Origin: Silene noctiflora
Taxonomy: Eukaryota; Streptophyta; Magnoliopsida; Caryophyllales; Caryophyllaceae
Direction of reading: 5' to 3'
Assembly: GCA_009801015.1 (NCBI GenBank)
Contig: VHZZ01000255.1
Coordinates: 190,416-211,566 of the forward strand
DNA length: 21,151 nt
The first letter of the stretch is position 1. Each line of letters begins with the position of its first letter. Below the pieces are notes generated by a model. That model had not been told where the DNA came from. It made no database searches and was given only the letters and a program-made list of their open reading frames with translations. This document shows, piece by piece, positions 10,076 to 18,800 of the stretch. The position numbers were made by a program, and so were the translations under genes.

Positions 10076-10081
10076 AATAAA
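10076..10081 (+). terminator. Possible polyadenylation signal of the Toc receptor gene
   Basis: AATAAA lies about 106 nt after the stop codon, a normal distance for an unspliced plant 3'UTR. It competes with the spliced-3'UTR model that ends near 13700. Confidence 0.4.
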
Positions 10082-10131
10082 TTGCTTTGATCTTGATGGA
10101 AGTCCCTTGTTAGCTACTTAGCTGTTAATAT

Positions 10132-10338
10132 CATTCCCTCCCTCCTGTTTTCCTGTTTGTATTTTTAAGACATCCATTCAATGCATCCCATTTGCCTTTT
10201 CGATATTCAGTTCTTGAGGAAATTTAATTGCAATTTGTGGTTGGAGGAGTGTGTTATTCACGTAGAAATGTATCAATTGCAATTAACGCTTATCTCTAGT
10301 ATTTCTCGATTTGGCATTACAAATGGAGTGAAGGGAGT
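10132..10338. repeat. Possible eroded Stowaway-like MITE
   Basis: The left end CCCTCCCTCCTGTT and the right end AATGGAGTGAAGGGAGTA are weakly inverted and resemble the CTCCCTCC/GGGAG ends of the other small elements in the window. The match is poor, so this may be coincidence. Confidence 0.3.
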
Positions 10339-10550
10339 ACATTGTCTATATTGATGCTCCCTGCATAGGATTCTTAAGGATTTGCAATATATTTTGCGCA
10401 TGTGCTGAAAAGTTGCTAAAAAGTTACCCGTTCTCCTTAATGCTCAATTATGACGCGATAGAAACTTAGAATATCTTGGTTACTTAATTTATTGGTCATA
10501 TTAGAATATATTGTACTCCGTATAAAATATTCATTCTACCATTCGACAAC

Positions 10551-10556
10551 TTTATT
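10551..10556 (-). terminator. Possible polyadenylation signal of the dirigent gene
   Basis: AATAAA on the minus strand lies about 87 nt beyond the TAA stop of the dirigent frame. Confidence 0.4.
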
Positions 10557-10642
10557 TTCTAGAGCTGTGATCACCAACATCATGTGTTCAAGAGTTCATG
10601 GGTAAACAAACATAAACTTGGCCTACATATGCTATGCTCAAA

Positions 10643-11215
10643 TTAATAATGATAAACTACAACATGATACTCAATTACAGCATCACCGGTCTTCATGTCC
10701 AAAGAATACGTCTTAAGCTTAGCAGATCCCTTAGCCATTTTAAATATTCCCCTTCCTCCTACAATAGCAAGCTCTCTATTATTCCCTTCCATAACAGGAT
10801 TTCTTGAAAATACACTTATTGAACTTCCATTAAACTTTCCGGAAGTGAACCCAAAATCAACATACATCACTATAGATAATGTATCTTTTGATGATGATAA
10901 ATATAACCCTTGTGCATTCCCAATGACTGTGGAGTTGGCCTCTGGGCCTGCTGTCACCGGGTCGTCTATAGCGTAAACTGATCCAAACGGGGTTGCAGAT
11001 GGTTGTCCCAATGTGATGTTGGGGCGGGCTGCTAAGACTGCTCCTGGATTTTTGCCACTTAAGATGTCATGTAGGTAGAAATGGAGGGAAGTTTTTTTTA
11101 GGACTGGGAGTTTTGCGTGCGTTGTTTTAGAAAAATACTCGCCATTTGCTGGTAGGGTGATGGTAAAAATGGCCAGAACAATGGCAAAGTAGAAGTAATT
11201 ATTTTTCACCTCCAT
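10643..11215 (-). CDS. Dirigent family protein
   Basis: Secreted dirigent protein of 190 residues, the usual length. Dirigent proteins are eight-stranded beta-barrels that steer coupling of phenoxy radicals (lignans, lignin, gossypol-like products) in the cell wall. A hydrophobic signal peptide spans about residues 5-25, with likely cleavage near ANG|EYF. The core shows HFYLHD (45-50), FGSVYAIDDPVTAGP (77-91), GNAQGLYL (99-106), VDFGFTSGKFNGSSISVFSRNP (119-140), ELAIVGGRGIFKMAKG (148-163), LKTY and the C-terminal EYHVVVYHY. N-glycosylation sequons are N66-I-T, N94-S-T and N129-G-S. The Asp residues usually important (D50, D84, D120) are present. It is one exon, as is typical. The sequence resembles the DIR-b/d kind, so substrate and stereochemistry cannot be stated. 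It reads opposite to the Toc gene and may lie in its 3'UTR intron. Confidence 0.95.
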   Translation of the reverse strand: MEVKNNYFYFAIVLAIFTITLPANGEYFSKTTHAKLPVLKKTSLHFYLHDILSGKNPGAVLAARPNITLGQPSATPFGSVYAIDDPVTAGPEANSTVIGNAQGLYLSSSKDTLSIVMYVDFGFTSGKFNGSSISVFSRNPVMEGNNRELAIVGGRGIFKMAKGSAKLKTYSLDMKTGDAVIEYHVVVYHY

Positions 11216-11264
11216 AATTTTTATGTGTTAGAATGTTTATGTATTATGTGATGGAGATTTGAGA

Positions 11265-11272
11265 TATTTATA
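11265..11272 (-). promoter_or_regulatory. TATA box of the dirigent gene
   Basis: TATAAATA on the minus strand, 50 nt upstream of the ATG at 11215, in a suitable position for a short leader. Confidence 0.6.
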
Positions 11273-11279
11273 AACTTAT

Positions 11280-12216
11280 CATATAGGCTAGCCCTCTGTC
11301 TTAATTGGTAATTTATGGTGTATACTTTGCTTCCTAAAATGTGCAATATCAATGCGAGATTGTGTGTGATATTACTCTTTTTATGGTATAGATTGTTTCG
11401 GTCTTTCCCCAAATTGAGTATGTTTCATTGCTCCTAGAAAATCGTCATTTCCTTTCCTTTGAAGTTTCAAAAATCTTCATTTCTTTAAAGTCTCCGGATT
11501 CACAAGGAAGGATTATGAATCAAATCAAGTGAAAATGTATGGATATAATATCAAATAGGTTCTTTGTAATGAGAATCAAATCTTGTTATTAAGAAGAAAA
11601 TAAATAAAAGCAATTGATGGGTATTGCTGTTCTGATTTGCACGAAAACATGGGTTACATTGGTTGATGCTTATTTAAGTTTATGAAGTCCTCGAGCTCCC
11701 AGGGGAAAACCAATTTTTTTATGCATTTTACCCTTTTTTGGTCAAATAATTGAAAATCTACAGTTCTTGTAATAATACTTTTAAATTATTCAACTAGGTA
11801 CTGGGGGAAAAGGAATTCTTGTTCCCCTCATTAGATATCCACCCTGCATAGCAATGGTTTGGTCTTCAGCTTGTTATGATGTCACATATTGTTAAAAACT
11901 TGACCGGACCCGTAAAATCCAAATAGTCACGAGGACTAGGAAGGCTCTTGAGTTTATAGGATTTTATGCTTGAGACCGTCCTAAAGTTTCTTAAGATAGA
12001 ATCTTAACATGACTCTGGCTACGACTTTACAATCTGATTCTATAGTAGTATTAGATATATAGTTTTTTTTTTTTTTTTTCTTATTATTACAACTCTAAAT
12101 GTATCTTTGATCTAGTTACTACTCCGTATTAATGAGTGAACCAACGTTTTTTAGGAGAGTTTTCGCATCAAGTATATTTAACCGAGATATATTATTATTT
12201 AAAAAATTCTTAAATT
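11280..12216. other. Stretch upstream of the dirigent gene, no gene seen
   Basis: Likely holds the dirigent promoter near 11280-11500. Beyond that it is AT-rich with a 17-base T run at 12063-12079 and the word TACTCCGTAT at 12120. I see no coding frame or RNA gene. Confidence 0.45.
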
Positions 12217-12217
12217 A

Positions 12218-12400
12218 CTCCCTCCATCCATATTTAAACTTCATGTCTCATGCGGCATAAAATTGTGAGAGATAATAAGTGGTGGTCAAAAAGTATAATG
12301 ACCATAAATATCATACTAAAGAGGAAATGTTCAAAATAGTAAGATTAAAGATGGACAACCCAAAAATGGAAGTAGGAAGTTTATAAGTGGGTAGAGGGAG
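12218..12400. mobile_element. 183-bp Stowaway-like MITE
   Basis: The left end CTCCCTCCATCCATATTTAA and the right end (reverse complement CTCCCTCTACCCACTTATAA) are imperfect inverted repeats. TA flanks both sides (12216-12217 and 12401-12402), as expected for Tc1/mariner-Stowaway insertions. There is no coding capacity. Confidence 0.8.
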
Positions 12401-12439
12401 TATAAATTAGTGACGATAGTCGACAAGTGATGAATTGTC

Positions 12440-12544
12440 AATCATTATGATCAGATTGTAAAATCGTAAAACCGTAAGACAAACTAAGTCGTGTTTTATT
12501 TAGTTTATCAGATCTTACAATTTTAAGATCTGATTATAATGATT
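12440..12544. repeat. Imperfect inverted repeat (hairpin)
   Basis: Arms 12440-12471 and 12513-12544 are about 80% complementary around a 41-base loop. Inside the right arm CAGATCTTA and TAAGATCTG form a second small stem (12509-12532). A related word, ACAATCTGATTC, occurs near 12029. It looks like a fragment of a dispersed repeat. Confidence 0.6.
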
Positions 12545-13207
12545 CGATCCTCACCCTTTCATTGATCCAAAGTGGAATCCTCATTCTAACAACAATGAAT
12601 GCCACCTCAGTTTTGGCCTTTTGTACAATGTGTTTGATTGCGAGAGGGTTTGTTTTTGCAGTAGCGATAACCAAGAAAACAAATCTCATTTTGTTAGGTG
12701 ACGCATGCAAATTGCAACCGTGATATTTTCGTCGTCTGTTAGATACTTTGATGTGTGCTATATTTGACTGCTGAATTTAAGCTGAAGGCCAAAAAAAGAA
12801 TATATGACATCTTGTGAATTTTATTATACTTGGTTCTCGTCGCCCGAGCTGTATGGAAATTTATAAATTTGATTGATCTCTCAATTCTGAGAGTCTATCA
12901 AATATTTGCAAATTTTCCATTGATACTTGTTTTATCCGAGTTCATTAGTTCATAGAAAGTTCTCATTGTTAAATTTGTTTGCCTTCCAGTTTTCTTGTCC
13001 GTCAATGTGTTCTTGTAAAATACTAAAATGTGTATGGTCGTGCTAGACGATGTCTCCATGCGAGACCAACCCTAATGCTTTCATACAAGGTTTCATACAA
13101 GGTTTTGTGCATGTAATCAAGTAGTTTTGGGTTTTTGGTGTTCCCTCTAAACCTTGTATGCTGAAAGGTTCTTTTGATTAATGAGCTCTTCCTGTTTTCT
13201 TTTTAGG
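12545..13207. other. Non-coding stretch, possibly the end of the 3'UTR intron
   Basis: No gene seen. It holds an exact 12-bp tandem duplication (TTTCATACAAGG, 13079-13102) and a pyrimidine-rich splice-acceptor-like tract at its end. Confidence 0.45.
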
Positions 13208-13720
13208 CTGCTAATTATTCGAACATCTTGGGCCTGCTGGACAAAACTTGTCAAATCGTGGCCGGGCATGATCATCGGGAAGACCAACATTTAGAATGAC
13301 TTGACCCGGAGAAAGAGAAGATAGGATGATTTGGAACATTTGATGTCCCAAGAGGGTTCTGTTGCTGCAATGTCTATAGCTTGTTAAAGGTTCGTTGTTA
13401 GGAAGAGTTAAGCTGCATACTCAGTCTTAGTAGCGGTACTAGTTTACACACTTATGTGCAGGCAACCTTTGATCACTTCTGAAACCGAAACAACTACTTA
13501 TGTTATATTCAGTGTGTTGGATTTTGTATACTTTCCGTAGCTATGAAAGACCTCTTATTCTGTTAAATAGTACTAGTATAGATCCTGCGCTGCTTTTTAT
13601 AAATACTATAAGCTCCTATTATTGCAAGAAAATAAAATTATTTGTAGCGTGCCTGTAAAAATTGTGCTGTGCTGCCGTTTCAATTGTACTCTGAATAAAA
13701 CTCATGTCGACAACTTGACA
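13208..13720 (+). other. Candidate terminal 3'UTR exon of the Toc receptor gene
   Basis: The stretch begins right after a strong acceptor, has a higher GC content than its surroundings, contains no long reading frame and ends with AATAAA at 13631-13636 and 13694-13699. This fits a non-coding last exon. It could instead belong to an unrelated non-coding transcript. The end is a guess from the second AATAAA. Confidence 0.4.
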
Positions 13721-14076
13721 TTAGAAAGCTTCATTTCTATGTTGACGGAGTGATGGGGTTATCAGTCTTTCGAAAAATTTACCAGCTAAACGAGTTAATA
13801 TCATTCTCTGAATTTGATCGTTAACAAAATGCATTTGAGAATCCAATTGATAGCTATATAAACTTTCTCCCAGATGCTATTCTGCACAGATTAAAAGATG
13901 CATCTTAATGAGTATTAACATCATTCTTTACAGTTGTGACCGTTGATTTAAACTTAAAAATGCATTTTTCGAATTCAACCGAAGTCAAAGAATAACATGC
14001 CCTCCAAATGCAGTTCTCCCTAAATCAAAGATCAATAATGATAGACAAGAATATAATATATTTCTCCTATTTGATA

Positions 14077-14149
14077 CTCCCTCCATCCGGTTGAATTTCA
14101 TAAGTTTGTATATTAATCAAACGTATGAAATTCAACTGAACTGAGGGAG
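14077..14149. mobile_element. Tiny 73-bp Stowaway-like MITE
   Basis: The ends CTCCCTCCATCCGGTTGAAT and, at the right, ATTCAACTGAACTGAGGGAG are inverted over most of their length, including TTGAATTTCATA versus TATGAAATTCAA. TA lies at 14075-14076 and 14150-14151. Almost nothing lies between the arms, so the whole element can fold as one hairpin. Confidence 0.8.
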
Positions 14150-14302
14150 TATTGTTTTATGTAAAAATTAATAATCCTTTATTCAGCCAATTATGCTAGT
14201 CATGGGTGAATGTCGGTGAATGGAAAAAAGATGACCACCACTCTCAAAAAATAATATCAGCGTCAAAATAAATAACTGAATAGAGCACTGTTAACAAGCA
14301 AA

Positions 14303-14375
14303 GGGGATGTAGCTCAGATGGTAGAGCGCTCGCTTAGCATGCGAGAGGTACGGGGATCGATACCCCGCATCTCCA
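14303..14375 (+). tRNA. tRNA-Ala (anticodon AGC)
   Basis: A 73-nt cloverleaf. The acceptor stem GGGGATG/CATCTCC carries the G3-U70 wobble pair, the classic alanine identity element. The D-arm is AGCTCAGATGGTAGAGC and the anticodon stem CTCGC/GCGAG holds loop TTAGCAT with AGC at 14336-14338. The T-stem CGGGG/CCCCG has loop ATCGATA, a variant I remember as common in plant tRNA-Ala. The discriminator is A. There is no intron, and internal A and B boxes are present. The tRNA-Arg gene starts 3 nt downstream. Confidence 0.97.
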
Positions 14376-14378
14376 TTT

Positions 14379-14451
14379 GACTCTGTGGCCCAATGGATAA
14401 GGCGCTGGTCTACGAAACCAGAGATTCTGGGTTCGATCCCCAGCAGAGTCG
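14379..14451 (+). tRNA. tRNA-Arg (anticodon ACG)
   Basis: A 73-nt cloverleaf. The acceptor stem is GACTCTG/CAGAGTC with discriminator G. The D-arm is GGCCCAATGGATAAGGC. The anticodon stem CTGGT/ACCAG has loop CTACGAA with ACG at 14412-14414. The T-arm is CTGGG TTCGATC CCCAG. There is no intron. A seven-T run follows at once (14452-14458), a good Pol III terminator, whereas only TTT separates this gene from the tRNA-Ala upstream. Confidence 0.97.
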
Positions 14452-14458
14452 TTTTTTT
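14452..14458 (+). terminator. Pol III terminator after the tRNA pair
   Basis: Seven T directly follow the tRNA-Arg discriminator base. This is the first run of four or more T downstream of either tRNA. Confidence 0.8.
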
Positions 14459-15035
14459 ATTTATAAATTAACTTTTTTCAACGAATATTATTTTATTCAC
14501 CATCAAGTTTCACTTTTTATTCTCAACATAATTCAGTATGGTGTAAGATCAACAAAGCAAGTATGAAATCACAAACGGGAATGTACTGCTGCTGGTAAAT
14601 CTTGTTTCAATATACACCAATGTTTCAACGATCACACGGAGTATGTCTTTTCTCTAACATTCTACACTAAAGTGGTAATCTTTTGCATCAAATTTCACCA
14701 CTGAAGACGCAGACGAAGAAAACCCTCCAGTTATCAATCAAATACATGGCATCTTGGGTTAATGTACAGTTACATCAAACAACAACATTCTAGTACAAAA
14801 GACGGTAAGACACTGAGTACAATGATACTCTGGCTGATGGCGTGTCGCCTCTTCAATGTTGAATCTACTTGCATCTGAAACAAGTGAAATTCAAGATTCA
14901 CAAAATTGCATGGAATTCCACAAGATAATCCCTTTTGCATATCCATCAAGTTCATCAAACACACATATTTCAAATTTATGGGAAAACAAAAAATCACAAA
15001 ACAGAAACAAGTAGACAACCCTAAATAATATAGCA
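14459..15035. other. Intergenic stretch between tRNA pair and syntaxin-like gene
   Basis: No gene supported. A minus-strand open frame (14770-15036) follows a splice-acceptor-like TTGTTTCAG|ATGCAAG (border at 14887/14886). I tested it as the last coding exon of the syntaxin-like gene and prefer the exon at 15828. It could still be a 3'UTR exon. Confidence 0.4.
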
Positions 15036-15041
15036 TTTATT
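15036..15041 (-). terminator. Possible polyadenylation signal of the syntaxin-like gene
   Basis: AATAAA on the minus strand, about 770 nt beyond the predicted stop at 15809. The distance implies a long or spliced 3'UTR, so this is only a candidate. Confidence 0.2.
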
Positions 15042-15808
15042 TTATGGTCAAACTTGTGCCCGACTTCAACTCTTATTTTTGGGGCACCTTAAGTTATTAA
15101 TCACCATCACTGTAAACAATATACAGATACAAAGGTACATAGTACTATAGTACAATACCCTGTCAAACACAGATTATAAGGCAGACTAACCGCATGCTTT
15201 GAAATTTTGAATAAGGCCGGTTAACTCGGGTTTGTACTTGACGCGGTCAGTACGGGACTTGGTTATGGAAATCGCGGTCATTTTTCTTAAAACAAGCTTT
15301 TATAGCTCTTTTATCCGTCTATTACTGGCTCATATCATGTTAATGACCAAATGAATCAACGATAAGTCGATGACTATTCTGTCCAAATGTCCAATATAGG
15401 CCACAAAAAGATATTTTTAATAAAACCATTGGCAGCAGAAACATCTCAGGTTCTTTGCAGGTTGTATTGGACCGATTTAGTCGATTTGCAATATAACTCA
15501 ACCATCTCAGACAATTTTTGCCCTTTATAATTTGGCCTTGAAGTTCGTGATATCTCTTATCGCTTCTTCCTATACCGATACACCTCAGCGATACAATACA
15601 TAAAGGCCAAGTTTTTGAACCAATGCCTTCTACAACCACATCACAAACTTGGATTCTCGCAAGACATGCATCAAATCTAGTATAGGTACAGCAGATCTCA
15701 TACGGCACAGTAGATTGTTGAATCAAATATCACAGTAAAAGAGAAAAAAGAGGCAGGAAATACCTACGGTTAAGGAACCCTTGTAAATCGGCACCACAAA
15801 GCCTACGC

Positions 15809-18800
15809 TTACTGAAGAAGGTAAGGGACTGCAGAAAATTGGATCACCAAAGACGTTAGATTTTTAGGACGAAGTAAGTACAAGAATGATCGTTACAAAA
15901 AGAAAAAAAGAATAAAAAAATAAAAAGCGAATTCACAACATAATACGAGTTGTGCGTTCGCCGTAAACCTCCATTTTCTGTAAGATAGAGTTCATAACTA
16001 CCCAAATTACTTCCTTTTTTCAATTGAAGTGTGAATAGTAATCCGAGTTTATTCTCCAGTAGCAAAAAGTGAATCACACATAAGTGACATAACCAGTCCC
16101 ATGACTCATGAGATTACGAGAGGATACTATCTTCGCTGAAAATGCGGTAATACAGGTTCATAAAATTTAATACTACGAATGGGCGAGAGCATTTTATTCT
16201 CAATGCCAGGAAACTGAAGAAAGAAACAGTTTACCGCGGCTAAGAGGGGTCAATGGGGAAGGAGCTCATTACCACAATAGTCAAGCCAGGGTTAACATAT
16301 TTGAAATTATTTAACTTCATATATAAAATAAAAATAATAAAAATATACTGCACAAGCTATAATCTACTCCCTCCGCCCCGGTCATTTGTTTACCTAGTCC
16401 ATTTATGAGTGTCTCGGTCATTTGTTTACCTTTCTATATTCGGAATATTTTTGAAGGGTAATTTGATCATCCACATAACCTATTGTCCACCTGTCACTCA
16501 ACAACACCCCCAAATGGTCCCCTCCCCTCTCCTTGGTCTTTGTGCCAAAACCAAAGGTAAACAAATGACCGGGATGGAGGGAGTAGCATTTAAGATGCTC
16601 ATGTGACGTTTCAATGAGAATTCCACAGTATATTACAGAGATTTAATACTTTTAAAAGCAACAAGACAAATTCACTTACCTAGCAGAAAAAAAGATATCA
16701 TCAAAATGATTAGAAGGCGCATTGAAAGTCCGGATTGTAATCGCTTTGAAATTTGCATTTTGCCACTCAAACCACTGGAACGCCTGAATGACTGCAAAAA
16801 AAATTACCAATAGTACCAGGTAAGCTTCACTTTTAAGGAAAAAAAAAAAAAAAAAAAACAAACAATTTTATCTCGCACAACTTTGGCCAACAAACCAAAA
16901 CGAGAAAGGGGGTAGAAACTATCATAAATCAATCAACCAGCTATTGAAGACTTGAATGCTGCTTTCACAGGAACATTCAGCATAGTAGGTTCCATGTTAG
17001 TAAGACTCGGTTACGAGTGTTAGATACACAAACGTATCCAAGTGTCGACCTCTCCAGGACTCATTTTGAGAAATAAAGACTATTCAAATTGAGGATAAAG
17101 ATACAGGGACACGTGATGAGAACAAAATTAATTGTAAATTTAAAAAATCAAGAGTTTTCTAAAGGGAAATAGAGGGATATGTGAGAAATAAGACTTAAAA
17201 TCATTAAAATGGCAATAAATGTTTCATGCACCATATCTTCCTCTACTTTAGTCATATAAGCCACCCTTTATGTCCGGAGAAGTGTCAGGTTGTCAAGGGT
17301 CGGGTACACATAAGATACCTATATCCTTGAGTTTCATGTTGGATACTGATAGGGCCTCATAACGAAGAGTCAATAATACATTTGAGTATATGCATAGCTT
17401 AAACTCACCTGACTAATGTAATTAATTAGTCGGAGATGTAGGAGATTAGAAAATCTGGAACCCCTCTCTTTGGGCGTGTCCTCAATTTGTCGCATCAAAT
17501 TCTGTGTTGAACCTTCATCGGGAATCGAAATGTTCAATGAACCAAATGTCCTCTTTGTACTGCGAGTTCTGTCCGCTTCAAAGTTAACGTTTGCCCTTGT
17601 CCCAGAAGCCTCTTCCATAACATAATCAGACTGCCCAATGTTGATTATAATTTCATCTTTTGAAGATAATAAACATTTTGTCCGACTGTTGGAACCTGCA
17701 CCAGAACTACTGCTACTAGGAGCACAGTCCAACTCTTGGTTCTCAAGTAAAATCTCCCTTCCTGAGCTGCGGGATGGGTCCATAGTGTCATCTTTTGCAC
17801 TCTTTGAGGGTGTTGCAGCAAAACCCGAAAGAAACATTGCCAAATCATCTCGTTCATCTTCATTCAAATTGATCCATCGAAAAGGTTGTTTCCCTTCTTC
17901 ATTCAATGATTCCTTCAGTGCATCTTCGGCACGGGAAATTTGAGTCTCGATGGCAGCAATGAATTGTTGGTGTCTTGTCATACTATTTTGCTCGCGGCGA
18001 TTTCCATAACTTGACCTCACAGCCTTTTCAAACTCTTCCAACTAATTACAACAAGAACCAAAGAACAAATTAACCCTATAATATAATGAGGAATGCATAA
18101 GGATACAGGTTGGTCTCATATGTGAGACCGCCTCATACAAGAATCACCCTACGCCTACTGTACTAAGTAATGTGAAAGGCCACAAGCTACACTACACTAG
18201 GAACAATAAGACAATACAAACAAGATGAGGAGTCAACTAAATTGGCCTTTACCTGCCATTTAGCAGTGCCAAGAGCAGTTTGTAGCTCTCGACGGAGCTC
18301 TTCTAAATCATTAGATGATATCCCGTCACGCTTCAAACTAAACCATGTTCGATAAGCTGATTCCAAACTGCGAGAGTGCAAGGTAAATCCAACAAATTCA
18401 GGATAGAAGTAAAATAACCAATCCTTGCAGGTCATATGCACATAACAGCATTACTTGGTGCCTTTTGCAAATGGTGGTTTAAGGAGATCGGATATACGCA
18501 GTCTTACCTTTCAACAACACAAAAAGACCGTTTCCACACGACTAATTTACTTTATAGCATCATATTTTAGAACCAACTGTACTGGTTAAAAACTATTCAT
18601 TATGAAGTTATTAATCCCAAATTAGCTTGAAGAAGCAAACAAACAATAACATGACCAATAATAATTATTTGAATACCTAAACCCAAACACTTTATACAAT
18701 CAACAAAATTAAATAAACCTAATACAAAATCAAATAAAGGTAGCACCTTTGAACAAAATCCCCCCCTTTAAATCATCAACACAATAATTAAAATTCAAAA

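Larger units (their letters stand above)
9983..13207 (+). other. Candidate 3'UTR intron of the Toc receptor gene
   Basis: Twelve nucleotides after the TGA stop lies a strong donor, TTTAG|GTATGTTG. At 13207 a strong acceptor (CTTCCTGTTTTC, T-run, AG|GCTGCT) opens a stretch of higher GC content ending in two AATAAA signals. Joining them would give a spliced 3'UTR and place the dirigent gene and a Stowaway MITE inside the 3225-bp intron. An alternative is simple termination near the AATAAA at 10076-10081, with the intron absent or used only in some transcripts. No transcript evidence is available. Confidence 0.4.

Noticed and set aside
10695-10976. 93-codon plus-strand frame opposite the dirigent gene
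   Set aside because: Antisense shadow of a well-recognised dirigent protein.
14770-15036. Minus-strand frame after a TTGTTTCAG acceptor, tested as last exon of the syntaxin-like gene
   Set aside because: Joined in phase it would add about 38 hydrophilic residues after the membrane anchor, whereas the acceptor at 15829 gives a short natural end (VPYLLQ) as in the family.
15340-15726. 128-codon minus-strand frame
   Set aside because: It lies just beyond the predicted stop of the syntaxin-like gene, has no recognisable domain, and is better explained as 3'UTR or chance.
17638-17943. 101-codon plus-strand frame
   Set aside because: Antisense shadow of exon 3 of the syntaxin-like gene.
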